From positions 1 through 6,407 of the forward strand of contig JAEYTQ010000288.1 of the NCBI GenBank assembly GCA_023433965.1: 6,407 bases of DNA, in the 5' to 3' direction. Positions 1-5,878 of the stretch are shown here, piece by piece; the first letter of the stretch is position 1, and every line of letters begins with the position of its first letter. A program made the position numbers and the translations under genes. The notes under the pieces were generated by a model. The model was not told where the DNA came from. It made no database searches and saw nothing but the letters and a program-made list of their open reading frames with translations. Origin of the DNA: Pseudomonadota bacterium (GTDB lineage: Bacteria; Pseudomonadota; Alphaproteobacteria; Rhizobiales; Xanthobacteraceae).

Positions 1-381
1 AAGCTCGTGGGAACCGTGCGGCTGTGGCACGTCAGCGCCGGAGGCAGGCCTGCCCTGGTCCTCGGACCGCTGGCGGTCGACCCTGCCTGCCGCGAGCTCG
101 GGATCGGCGCCGCGCTGATGCATCAAGCGCTGGCTGCCGCCCGGGCGCGCGGGCATGGCGCCGTGATCCTGCTCGGCGATGCCCCCTATTACGCGCGCTT
201 CGGCTTCTCGACGGAGAAGACGGCGGGGCTCGCGCTGCCCGGCCCGTTCGAGCGCGACCGCCTTCTGGCGATCGAGTTCACTGAGGGCGCGCTGGACGGC
301 GCCACGGGGATGATCGTCCCGACCGGCGCGGCCCTGCCCAAACGGAGGTCGGTTCGCGCACCTGTGGCGCACGCGGCCTGA
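1..381 (+). CDS. GNAT family N-acetyltransferase, YhbS-like (5' truncated by window edge)
   Basis: The frame is open from base 1 to the TGA at 379-381, giving 126 visible residues; the N-terminus lies outside the window, so the GTG at 7 is probably not the real start. GNAT enzymes move an acetyl group from acetyl-CoA to an amine. The acetyl-CoA pyrophosphate-binding motif R-x-x-G-x-G/A is seen at visible residues 31-36 (RELGIG), following the strand 'LGPLAVDP' typical of motif A. The later segment 'VILLGDAPYYARFGF' (55-69) matches the YhbS-type motif B, where the Tyr and RFGF residues are characteristic. YhbS proteins are about 170 residues, so roughly a quarter is missing. The substrate cannot be told from sequence. 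A hairpin and 147 bp separate it from the downstream RidA/hss pair, so co-transcription is uncertain. Family assignment is good; function within the family is unknown. Confidence 0.85.
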   Translation, partial: KLVGTVRLWHVSAGGRPALVLGPLAVDPACRELGIGAALMHQALAAARARGHGAVILLGDAPYYARFGFSTEKTAGLALPGPFERDRLLAIEFTEGALDGATGMIVPTGAALPKRRSVRAPVAHAA

Positions 382-434
382 GGGATCGCTGACGTAGCGA
401 AGACCGCGGCCGCATCGAGTGGCAACGCCTGGCT

Positions 435-475
435 GCGCCTGCGCCAAGCCCGTTCCTTGGGGGTTGCGCAGGCGC
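435..475. repeat. Strong hairpin between GNAT and RidA genes
   Basis: GCGCCTGCGC (435-444) and GCGCAGGCGC (466-475) are perfect 10-bp inverted arms. With a one-base bulge at 445, AA (446-447) can pair TT (464-465) and CCC (449-451) can pair GGG (460-462), leaving a short loop. A competing inner hairpin CCAAG/CTTGG (444-448/456-460) is also possible. It could end transcription of the GNAT gene or act in the leader of the RidA-hss unit. No T-run follows, so a simple intrinsic terminator is not supported. Confidence 0.5.
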
Positions 476-492
476 CGGAAACGCCCTTTAAC
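464..492 (+). promoter_or_regulatory. Weak candidate promoter for ridA-hss
   Basis: TTGCGC (464-469), 17 bp, then TTTAAC (487-492) has housekeeping sigma-70-like spacing but only three of six and four of six consensus bases. It lies 36 bp before the RidA start, in the only sizeable gap upstream, and overlaps the right arm of the hairpin. This is a positional guess; in GC-rich DNA such matches arise by chance. Confidence 0.2.
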
Positions 493-515
493 CCCCACGA
501 AAATTCCCTTCAGTC

Positions 516-519
516 GAGG
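516..519 (+). promoter_or_regulatory. Ribosome binding site deciding the RidA start
   Basis: GAGG lies 9 nt before the ATG at 529 but only 3 nt before the ATG at 523. The spacing favours 529 as the start, which also gives the usual Rid-family length. Confidence 0.55.
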
Positions 520-528
520 CCCATGCCC

Positions 529-918
529 ATGTCCCGTCGCCTGATCTCCACCGGCTCTCCGTTCGAGAAGACCGCCGGCTACAGCCGCGCCGTGATCGAC
601 GGCGAGTTCGCCTTCGTCGCGGGCACCACCGGCTATGACTACACCACCATGACGATGCCGGCGGATGTCACGAGCCAGTCACGCAACTGCTTCAAGACCA
701 TCGAGGCCGCCCTGAAGGAGGGCGGATTCGAGATGGCCGACATCGTGCGTGCGACCTATTACGTCACCGACGCCAGCTCCATCGACGCCCACTTCGCCGT
801 CTGCGGCGAGGTTCTCGGCGACATCAGGCCGGCCGCGACCTTGCTGGTCGTCAGCGCCCTCGCCAGGCCCGAGATGAAGGTCGAGATCGAAGTCACCGCA
901 AAGCGCCGCAGCGTCTGA
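529..918 (+). CDS. RidA/YjgF/YER057c/UK114 family protein lacking the conserved Arg
   Basis: A 129-residue cytoplasmic protein, the normal length for this family of trimeric small proteins. Family marks are the strand 'FAFVAGTTGYDY', the helix region 'Q..NCFKTIEAALKEGGFEMADIVRATYYVTD' and the C-terminal strand 'MKVEIEVTAKRR'. Canonical RidA hydrolyses reactive enamine/imine intermediates using a conserved Arg in a P-A-R-S/T context. Here the matching segment reads RPAAT, with Ala at the Arg position, which places the protein among the Rid subfamilies that are not expected to be 2-aminoacrylate/imine deaminases. Its real activity is therefore unknown. An in-frame extension back to 457 exists but has no good ribosome site and does not look Rid-like. 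The hss gene starts 60 bp downstream on the same strand, so the two probably share a transcript. Family membership is certain; function is not. Confidence 0.92.
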   Translation: MSRRLISTGSPFEKTAGYSRAVIDGEFAFVAGTTGYDYTTMTMPADVTSQSRNCFKTIEAALKEGGFEMADIVRATYYVTDASSIDAHFAVCGEVLGDIRPAATLLVVSALARPEMKVEIEVTAKRRSV

Positions 919-937
919 CAAGCGCCGCAGCGCCTGA
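901..937 (+). repeat. Imperfect 18-bp tandem duplication across the RidA stop codon
   Basis: AAGCGCCGCAGCGTCTGA (901-918) is the last five codons plus stop of the RidA gene. It is followed, after a single C, by AAGCGCCGCAGCGCCTGA (920-937), identical at 17 of 18 positions. The second copy lies in the spacer before hss and is out of frame with the first. It looks like a slippage or short duplication. Confidence 0.8.
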
Positions 938-964
938 TCCATCCCTTGCCTGCCCGCACGTTCC

Positions 965-969
965 GGAGA
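965..969 (+). promoter_or_regulatory. Ribosome binding site deciding the hss start
   Basis: GGAGA sits 9 nt before the ATG at 979. This supports 979 rather than the in-frame ATG at 946, which would put the Shine-Dalgarno inside the coding region and add an 11-residue Arg-rich extension absent from the family. Confidence 0.7.
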
Positions 970-978
970 ATCCATTCC

Positions 979-2421
979 ATGAGCCCTCCCTCGCAGATCT
1001 ACGCGAAGATCACCGGTCCCATCGTCATGGTCGGCTTCGGCTCCATCGGCAAAGGCACCTTGCCGCTGATCGAGCGGCATCTCGACTACGACAAGTCGCG
1101 CGTCACCGTGATCGATCCCAAGGACGAGGGCCGCAAGGCGCATTGCGAGAAGCACAATGTGCGCTTCGTCCAGAAGGCCGTGACAAAGGACAACTATCGC
1201 GAGTTGCTGTCGCCGCTGCTCACCGAAGGCGGCGGCCAGGGCTTTTGCGTCAATCTGTCGGTCGACACCGGCTCCACTGACATCATGGAGCTCTGCAACG
1301 AGCTCGGCGCGCTCTATATCGACACCGTCAACGAGCCCTGGCTCGGCTTCTATTTCGATTCATCCAAGGGACCGGAAGCCCGCTCCAACTACGCGCTGCG
1401 CGAGGTGACGCTGGCCGCCAAGCGCGCGCGTCCGGCGGGCTCGACCACCGCCGTCTCCTGCTGCGGCGCCAATCCCGGCATGGTCTCGTTCTTCGTCAAG
1501 CAGGCGCTGCTCAACGTCGCCGCCGATCTGAAGCTCAACGCGCCCAAGCCGAAGACCCGGGCCGAATGGGCGGATCTGATGCGGCAGGCCGGCATCAAAG
1601 GCATCCACATCGCCGAGCGAGACACCCAGCGCTCGAAGAAGCCGAAGGAGCCCGACGTCTTCGTCAACACCTGGTCGGTGGAAGGTTTTCTGTCCGAAGG
1701 CGTGCAGCCGTCCGAGCTCGGCTGGGGCACTCACGAAAAATGGATGCCCGAGAATGCGCGCACTCACGAAACCGGCTGCGGTGCCGCCATCTATCTGATG
1801 CAGCCCGGCGCCAACACGCGCGTGCGCACCTGGTGCCCGACCCGCGGCGCGCAATACGGCTTCCTCGTCACCCATAACGAGTCGATCTCGATCTCCGATT
1901 ACTTTACGGTGCGCGACGCCTCGGGCACGGCAATCTACCGGCCGACCTGCCACTACGCCTATCATCCCGCCGACGACGCCGTGCTGTCACTGCACGAGAT
2001 GTTCGGCCGCGCCGCGAAGATGCAGGAGAAGCACCACATCCTCGACGAGAACGAGATCGTCGACGGCATCGACGAGCTCGGCGTGCTGCTGTTCGGGCAC
2101 GACAACAATGCCTATTGGTACGGTTCGCAGCTCTCGATCGAGGAGACCCGCGCGCTCGCGCCCTATCAGAACGCCACCGGCCTGCAGGTGACCTCCGCCG
2201 TGCTCGGCGGCATGGTGTGGGCGTTGGAAAACCCGAACGAGGGCATCGTCGAAGCCGACGAGATGGATTTCGAGCGCCTCCTCGAAATCCAGCTGCCGTA
2301 TCTCGGCCCGGTGAAGGGTTATTATACCGACTGGACGCCGCTGACGGACCGTCCCGGACTGTTCCCTGAGGATATCGACACCAGCGATCCCTGGCAGTTC
2401 AGGAACATTCTGGTGCGGTGA
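979..2421 (+). CDS. hss: Homospermidine synthase (NAD-dependent)
   Basis: A 480-residue cytoplasmic enzyme making sym-homospermidine from two putrescines (or putrescine plus spermidine) with release of ammonia or diaminopropane; NAD+ is used as a prosthetic redox cofactor (EC 2.5.1.44). Homospermidine is a main polyamine of rhizobia and relatives. The N-terminal Rossmann fold shows GFGSIG at 19-24 after a hydrophobic strand, with 'VTVIDPKD' (42-49) as the second strand. Compared with the 477-residue Blastochloris viridis enzyme, recalled active-site residues appear at a constant +3 offset: N165 (GANPGMVS), E213 (HIAERD), W232 (NTWSVEGF), E240 and H299 (LVTHNES). The acidic DGIDELG segment (362-368) probably supplies the remaining carboxylate. 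The gene is complete and intact. It follows the RidA-family gene by 60 bp, implying an operon, and ends before a convergent repeat-filled gap. Confidence 0.96.
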   Translation: MSPPSQIYAKITGPIVMVGFGSIGKGTLPLIERHLDYDKSRVTVIDPKDEGRKAHCEKHNVRFVQKAVTKDNYRELLSPLLTEGGGQGFCVNLSVDTGSTDIMELCNELGALYIDTVNEPWLGFYFDSSKGPEARSNYALREVTLAAKRARPAGSTTAVSCCGANPGMVSFFVKQALLNVAADLKLNAPKPKTRAEWADLMRQAGIKGIHIAERDTQRSKKPKEPDVFVNTWSVEGFLSEGVQPSELGWGTHEKWMPENARTHETGCGAAIYLMQPGANTRVRTWCPTRGAQYGFLVTHNESISISDYFTVRDASGTAIYRPTCHYAYHPADDAVLSLHEMFGRAAKMQEKHHILDENEIVDGIDELGVLLFGHDNNAYWYGSQLSIEETRALAPYQNATGLQVTSAVLGGMVWALENPNEGIVEADEMDFERLLEIQLPYLGPVKGYYTDWTPLTDRPGLFPEDIDTSDPWQFRNILVR

Positions 2422-2440
2422 TCCCCGCCGCTCTCCACCC

Positions 2441-2563
2441 CGTCGTTCCGGGGTGCCGTTTGGCGCAGGCCCGGAATCCATCGGGCGACAGAATGCGCGG
2501 ATAGATGGATTCTCAGGTGCGCAATTGCGCACCATGGCTCACGCTACGCGCCCCGGAATGACA
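2441..2563. repeat. Intergenic inverted-repeat element (Bradyrhizobium-type), in a convergent gap
   Basis: The 152-bp gap between hss and the convergent small membrane protein gene is nearly all one structured element. Its ends, CGTCGTTCCGGGG (2441-2453) and CCCCGGAATGACA (2551-2563), are inverted copies matching at 11 of 13 positions. Inside, GAATCCATC (2474-2482) and GATGGATTC (2504-2512) form a perfect 9-bp inverted pair. From memory this resembles dispersed intergenic elements with CGTCATTCCGGGG ends in Bradyrhizobium and Rhodopseudomonas genomes. It carries no open frame of interest. As RNA it would fold strongly on either strand and may serve as a bidirectional terminator for the converging genes, though it has no T-runs. 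Confidence 0.75.
2516..2533. repeat. 18-bp perfect palindrome inside the intergenic element
   Basis: GGTGCGCAATTGCGCACC reads the same on both strands. It lies in the right half of the inverted-repeat element and breaks the simple left-right symmetry, so the right arm may be composite. Confidence 0.85.
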
Positions 2564-2573
2564 GCGGAGAATC

Positions 2574-2909
2574 CTACTTCTTGTCGATCGGCGGCGCGAT
2601 CTTCTCCGCTGGGGCCGGAGGCAGTGCCGGTTGGACGGCGGTCGCCGCGCCCTGGGTCTGCGGATCCGGGCGCGCCGGCTCAGGGGCCGGCGTGGTCGGG
2701 CGATCACCGCCAGGCTTGGCCTCCGCGGGCTTGTTCTGATCCTCGGAAGGCGTGCCCTGGAGCGGCGGCGTAGCCTGCGCCAGCTCCATCCGGCTTTCGG
2801 CACGGATCTGGGCGAGCGACATCACCGACACCAGGATTCCTGCCGCGAACAGCGAGGCGGCGACGGTCAGGTCGAGCTTCAATCTGCGTTTGTCATCTTG
2901 GCCGGGCAT
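2574..2909 (-). CDS. Small single-pass membrane protein with Pro/Ala-rich tail, function unknown
   Basis: A 111-residue protein that I do not recognise. A charged cytoplasmic N-terminus (PGQDDKRRLKLD, residues 2-13) is followed by one hydrophobic segment at about 14-34 (LTVAASLFAAGILVSVMSLAQ). The rest (about 35-111) is rich in Pro, Ala and Gln, has no secondary-structure-forming pattern, and probably extends into the periplasm. The positive charges before the membrane segment predict N-in topology; an uncleaved anchor is more likely than a signal peptide, since no clear cleavage motif is seen. The ATG at 2909 is chosen because the frame upstream (to 3035) reads as noncoding and because a sigma-EcfG-like promoter ends 28 nt before it. 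An AAAGG (2921-2925) 11 nt upstream is a modest ribosome site. The 101-bp gap from the MgtC gene and the separate promoter suggest its own regulation. Confidence 0.7.
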   Translation of the reverse strand: MPGQDDKRRLKLDLTVAASLFAAGILVSVMSLAQIRAESRMELAQATPPLQGTPSEDQNKPAEAKPGGDRPTTPAPEPARPDPQTQGAATAVQPALPPAPAEKIAPPIDKK

Positions 2910-2937
2910 GTCGGTCACCGCCTTTGTCAGCGGAATC

Positions 2938-2962
2938 AACGAAATTGCCCGACCGGGGTTCC
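2938..2962 (-). promoter_or_regulatory. Candidate sigma-EcfG (general stress response) promoter
   Basis: On the minus strand GGAAC (2962-2958), exactly 16 bp, then CGTT (2941-2938) matches the alphaproteobacterial EcfG consensus GGAAC-N16/17-CGTT at all nine fixed positions. It ends 28 bp before the ATG of the small membrane protein gene, which gives a short leader of about 20 nt if transcription starts 7-9 bp after the -10 element. It lies in the 101-bp gap after the MgtC gene, where a promoter is expected. Confidence 0.7.
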
Positions 2963-3010
2963 GTCCGCGGCAAGGCGGGAACTGCCCATCTGCGCGCCAA
3001 AACGCCGCGC

Positions 3011-3727
3011 TCATTCCGTGGTGCTGACTTCCCACGTAGCGTGCCGCACGCCCGGCAGATGCTGGAGATCGGTCGCGACAGCGTTCAGCTCGTTGGGATC
3101 GACCGCGGTCGCGACCAGCTTTGCGGCGATCTCCAGAACGTCCTCGCCGATCTCGGCAACATCGATATCGGCCACCGAATACTTCGCACTCTCGAGCTTC
3201 TCGACCAGACGGTCACGCATGTCCGGGAGAGCGTCCGCGGCGACGGCAAGCTTGAAATAATACGTCGCCTCGAGCGCCTTCTCGTTCAGCGGAATGCGGT
3301 TGATGGCATTGACCAGCGGGCGCAGCATGGTGTTGCCGGCGATGACGAAAACGGTCAGCGCCGCAGCTTGCGCAATCATGTCGGCCCCGGCGCAGGAGCC
3401 GACCGCCGCGGATGCCCACAGCGTCGCCGCGGTGTTGAGCCCGCGCACGTCCATGCCCTGCTTCATGATGACGCCGGCCCCCAAGAAACCGATGCCGGAG
3501 ACCACATAGGCGATCACGCGTACCGCACCGTCGGCACCTGCCAGATTCATGGCGAGATCAACGAAAGCAGCGGCGCCCACCGCGACCAGCACATTGGTGC
3601 GCAGGCCCGCGGTGCGCTGGCGGTATTGCCTCTCGGCGCCGATCAGGGTGCCCATCACGAAGGCCGTGGTCAGGCTGGCCAGCGTGTCCGCGAAATCGGC
3701 GAGCTGGAAGGTCGTGAGAAAGCGCAT
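3011..3727 (-). CDS. MgtC/SapB family inner-membrane protein
   Basis: A 238-residue protein of usual family length. The N-terminal hydrophobic half (about 1-140) has four to five membrane segments carrying the MgtC signatures: GAERQ (30-34), GLRTN (41-45), GIGFLGAGVIM (78-88) and RGLNTAATLW (95-104). The C-terminal part (about 150-238) is soluble, with alternating strands and helices compatible with the ACT-like domain found in longer MgtC proteins. In enteric pathogens MgtC is linked to survival in low magnesium and in macrophages and acts on the F1Fo ATP synthase; in free-living or symbiotic bacteria the role is not settled. The start at 3727 is fixed by an in-frame TAG 9 nt upstream; AGGGGA is unusually close to the ATG. 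It begins 30 bp after the WD40 gene stop and is probably the last gene of the zinc-linked unit. The sequence does not show whether it has any metal-related role here. Confidence 0.92.
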   Translation of the reverse strand: MRFLTTFQLADFADTLASLTTAFVMGTLIGAERQYRQRTAGLRTNVLVAVGAAAFVDLAMNLAGADGAVRVIAYVVSGIGFLGAGVIMKQGMDVRGLNTAATLWASAAVGSCAGADMIAQAAALTVFVIAGNTMLRPLVNAINRIPLNEKALEATYYFKLAVAADALPDMRDRLVEKLESAKYSVADIDVAEIGEDVLEIAAKLVATAVDPNELNAVATDLQHLPGVRHATWEVSTTE

Positions 3728-3757
3728 GGTCCCCTATACGGCCGGAACCATGACAGA

Positions 3758-4777
3758 TTAAAGCTCCAGCAGCCCGCCATCCCCATTTTCGTCGGCAAAT
3801 GCCAGCAGCGTGCCCTTCGCATTCCAGCCGATCGCGGCGACGGGGGGCGTGCCGTTGCGGCGGACCAGGATCTCCGCACCATCTTCCAGACGCACCATCA
3901 GCACGGTGCCGTCGCTGTAGCCGCAGGCCAGAATGTCGTTCTTCGGATGACAGGCGACGACCGCGACGCGGGCCTGGAGCGGCGCCAGCATCGCGGGCTC
4001 CTTGCCCATCGGACCGTCCTTGCTGGCGAACGGCCAGATGATGACGGTGTCGGCGCCGGAGGTCGCGAGCCCCTTGCCGCCCGCGCTCCAGGACATCGAG
4101 CGGACCCGGCCGGGATAGCCGGTCATGCGCATGTGCCTGTTGTCGGCGAGACGCCAGCCGTGCAGCGCCGGCTCGTGCATCGCAGTGACCAGGAACTTGT
4201 TGTCCGGGCTGAAGGTGACCGCGTGGTGCGAGCCGGCCCAGGGCAGGAATTCGGCCGACCCTTCCATGTTGGGAAACCACAACGTCACGCCGTTGTAATG
4301 GGCAATCGCGAGTCGCAGGCCCTTCGGCGCGAAGGCGAGGCCGCCGACGGTCGAGGGCACCTCGAGCGATTTCTCCTCGGCCTTGCCGCTCTTCACGGTG
4401 GCCGTCTTGCCGGCCGACCAGGCGAAGGCACCGTCGGCGTGCAATGCCACCGCGTCGATCCAGCGCCGCTTCGGGTCGGTGGCAAGCAGCGTCACCTCGC
4501 CCTTGGCGCCGAGCGCGACGACCTTGCCGTCGTCGCCGCCCATCAGGAGGCGTTTGCCGTCGGAGGCGGTGGAGAGAATGCCGCCGCTGTGCACGGCGAC
4601 GGTCGTGATCTCACCCTTGGCATCGGCGAAGGCGACGCTCTCCTCGCCGCCGACGAAGGCGGCTCGGGGCCCAAGGAAGTGCACCGAGGTCACGGCCATG
4701 CCGAGCGTAATGGGCTTGACTCGGTCGGTGACAGAGACGATCGAGGCGGAATCGGGGGGTGGCGTAAACTCCTTCAT
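3758..4777 (-). CDS. WD40-repeat beta-propeller protein coupled to CobW-family gene
   Basis: A 339-residue protein made almost wholly of degenerate WD40-like units of about 40 residues. Clear units centre near 34-50, 69-88, 112-127, 148-168 (APKGLRLAIAHYNGVTLWF), 190-209 (SPDNKFLVTAMHEPALHGW), 231-250 (SAGGKGLATSGADTVIIWPF), 277-297 and 319-338, enough for a seven-bladed propeller closed by the two ends. There is no signal peptide or membrane segment, so it should be cytoplasmic. Histidines are fairly frequent (for example H160, H184, H185, H201, H206, H277), and C276 and C285 sit close together, but no metal site is proven. The ATG shares its A with the CobW-gene TGA (TGATG), and no good Shine-Dalgarno precedes it, so translation is probably coupled. 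Propellers usually act as binding platforms; the partner is unknown. Position in a zinc operon suggests a metal-linked role by inference only. Confidence 0.88.
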   Translation of the reverse strand: MKEFTPPPDSASIVSVTDRVKPITLGMAVTSVHFLGPRAAFVGGEESVAFADAKGEITTVAVHSGGILSTASDGKRLLMGGDDGKVVALGAKGEVTLLATDPKRRWIDAVALHADGAFAWSAGKTATVKSGKAEEKSLEVPSTVGGLAFAPKGLRLAIAHYNGVTLWFPNMEGSAEFLPWAGSHHAVTFSPDNKFLVTAMHEPALHGWRLADNRHMRMTGYPGRVRSMSWSAGGKGLATSGADTVIIWPFASKDGPMGKEPAMLAPLQARVAVVACHPKNDILACGYSDGTVLMVRLEDGAEILVRRNGTPPVAAIGWNAKGTLLAFADENGDGGLLEL

Positions 4778-5826
4778 CACGAAACGATGCAGCTCTCGAA
4801 GCCCTCGCGAATGGCCTTCTCCGGCAATTCGCGGCCGATGAAGACGAGACGGCTCTCGCGCTTCTCGCCCTCCTTCCACTTCCGCTGGTGGTCGCCCTCC
4901 AGCATCATGTGGACGCCCTGGAAGACGTAGCGGTCGTCGTCGTCGTGGAAGGCGAGGATGCCCTTGGAGCGCAGGATCTTGCCGCCCTCGACCTGCACCA
5001 GGTTCTGCAGCCAGGGCATGAACACGTTGGGATCGAGCGGCTTGTCGGTCTTGAGCGAGAGCGACTGCATGTCCTCGTCGTGATAATGCTTCAGGCCGTG
5101 ACCGTGATCATGGTGGTGATGGTCGTGGCCGTCATGGTGGTGATGATCATGGTCGTGGTCATGATCGTCGGCTGCAAGGAAGTCCGGCTCGATCTCGAGG
5201 ATGCGGTCGAGATCGAAGGCGCCGCGGTCGAGCACGTCGGCCAGCGCCACCGAGCAGCGCTCGGTGCGATGCAGCTTCGCATAGGGATTGATGCCGCGGA
5301 TGCGGGCCTCGACCTCGGCAAGCTCGCCCTTGTTGACGAGGTCGGTCTTGTTCAGAACGATGACGTCGGCGAAGGCGATCTGGTTCTTGGCCTCGGGCGC
5401 GTCCTTGAGCCGGTCGGACAGCCATTTGGCGTCGGCGACCGTGACCACCGCATCGAGCCGCGCGTTCTTCTGCACGTCCTCGTCGACGAAGAAGGTCTGC
5501 GCGACCGGCGCCGGATCGGCAAGCCCGGTGGTCTCGACGATGATGGCGTCGAACTTACCCTTGCGCTTCATCAACCCGTCCATGATGCGGACGAGGTCGC
5601 CGCGCACGGTGCAGCAGATGCAGCCATTGTTCATCTCGAAAACTTCCTCATCGGCGCCGATGATGAGGTCGTTGTCGATGCCAATCTCGCCGAATTCGTT
5701 GACGATGACGGCGTACTTCTTGCCGTGATTCTCGGACAGGATGCGGTTGAGCAGCGTGGTCTTGCCGGCCCCGAGATAGCCGGTCAGCACGGTCACGGGA
5801 ATTTTCTGGGAGGTCGCTTCAGACAT
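4777..5826 (-). CDS. COG0523/CobW-family GTPase, zinc-linked metallochaperone type, with His-rich loop
   Basis: A 349-residue cytoplasmic G3E-class P-loop GTPase. Seen in order: Walker A GYLGAGKTT (16-24); the metal-binding C-x-C-C at 69-72 within NNGCICC; ETTGLADP (98-105) as the Walker B/switch region; NKTD (159-162) for guanine specificity; a His/Asp-rich loop at 220-250 with 16 His; and the C-terminal CobW_C domain (about 265-349) containing 'KGILAF' and 'VFQGVHMM'. Members use GTP binding and hydrolysis to hand metals to client proteins; those with His loops beside zinc transporter genes are thought to act under zinc shortage. The AztC-like gene 52 bp upstream supports zinc rather than cobalt for cobalamin synthesis, since no cobalamin genes are visible. 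Start 5826 has GGAG 5 nt upstream; an in-frame ATG at 5889 would overlap the preceding gene and add 21 unconserved residues. The stop overlaps the WD40 start by one base. Confidence 0.95.
   Translation of the reverse strand: MSEATSQKIPVTVLTGYLGAGKTTLLNRILSENHGKKYAVIVNEFGEIGIDNDLIIGADEEVFEMNNGCICCTVRGDLVRIMDGLMKRKGKFDAIIVETTGLADPAPVAQTFFVDEDVQKNARLDAVVTVADAKWLSDRLKDAPEAKNQIAFADVIVLNKTDLVNKGELAEVEARIRGINPYAKLHRTERCSVALADVLDRGAFDLDRILEIEPDFLAADDHDHDHDHHHHDGHDHHHHDHGHGLKHYHDEDMQSLSLKTDKPLDPNVFMPWLQNLVQVEGGKILRSKGILAFHDDDDRYVFQGVHMMLEGDHQRKWKEGEKRESRLVFIGRELPEKAIREGFESCIVS
5080..5163 (-). repeat. Low-complexity CAY/GAY tract encoding the His-rich metal loop
   Basis: Codons for residues 222-249 of the CobW-family protein are mostly CAT/CAC and GAT/GAC, giving 16 His in 28 residues and a quasi-repetitive DNA tract. 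It is in frame and explained by the protein, so it is a coding microsatellite-like region rather than a separate element. Length variation between strains would be expected from slippage. Confidence 0.85.
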
Positions 5827-5831
5827 AACAA

Positions 5832-5835
5832 CTCC
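5832..5835 (-). promoter_or_regulatory. Ribosome binding site deciding the CobW-family start
   Basis: GGAG on the minus strand lies 5 nt before the ATG at 5826, supporting this start over the in-frame ATG at 5889. The 52-bp spacer between the AztC-like stop and this ATG shows no Zur-like AT-rich palindrome and only a short TCGCG/CGCGA hairpin (5850-5862). Confidence 0.6.
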
Positions 5836-5878
5836 GGACTTCGGGCTTGTCGCGCGACGCGAGGCGGGTGGCCCTGCC

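Noticed and set aside
2955..2982. GTTCC/GGAAC inverted repeat as a terminator of the MgtC gene
   Set aside because: The stem is short and bulged, has no T-run, and its left arm is better explained as the -35 box of the sigma-EcfG promoter.
3558..4280. A 240-codon minus-strand open frame overlapping the WD40 and MgtC genes
   Set aside because: It runs out of frame through two well-supported genes and has no recognisable motifs.
3758..4777. Calling the WD40 protein AztD
   Set aside because: AztD is periplasmic with a signal peptide; this protein has none and is coupled to a cytoplasmic GTPase. Only the fold and zinc context are shared.
2924..4930. A 668-codon plus-strand open frame
   Set aside because: It is antisense to the MgtC and WD40 genes, both of which have clear family motifs. 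Its translation is rich in Arg, Gly, His and Asp with no domain or membrane pattern, as expected from the complement of GC-rich coding DNA.
5080..5170. Tandem repeat or CRISPR-like array
   Set aside because: The repeated units are in-frame His/Asp codons with no constant repeat-spacer structure.
4777..5826. Calling the GTPase a cobaltochelatase-linked CobW of cobalamin synthesis
   Set aside because: No cobalamin gene is in view, and the adjacent zinc binding protein and the His-rich loop point to the zinc-linked COG0523 group.
5827..5878. A Zur operator between the AztC-like and CobW-family genes
   Set aside because: I looked for an AT-rich palindrome and saw only GC-rich DNA with a short TCGCG/CGCGA hairpin. 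Any Zur site is probably upstream of the transporter genes outside the window.
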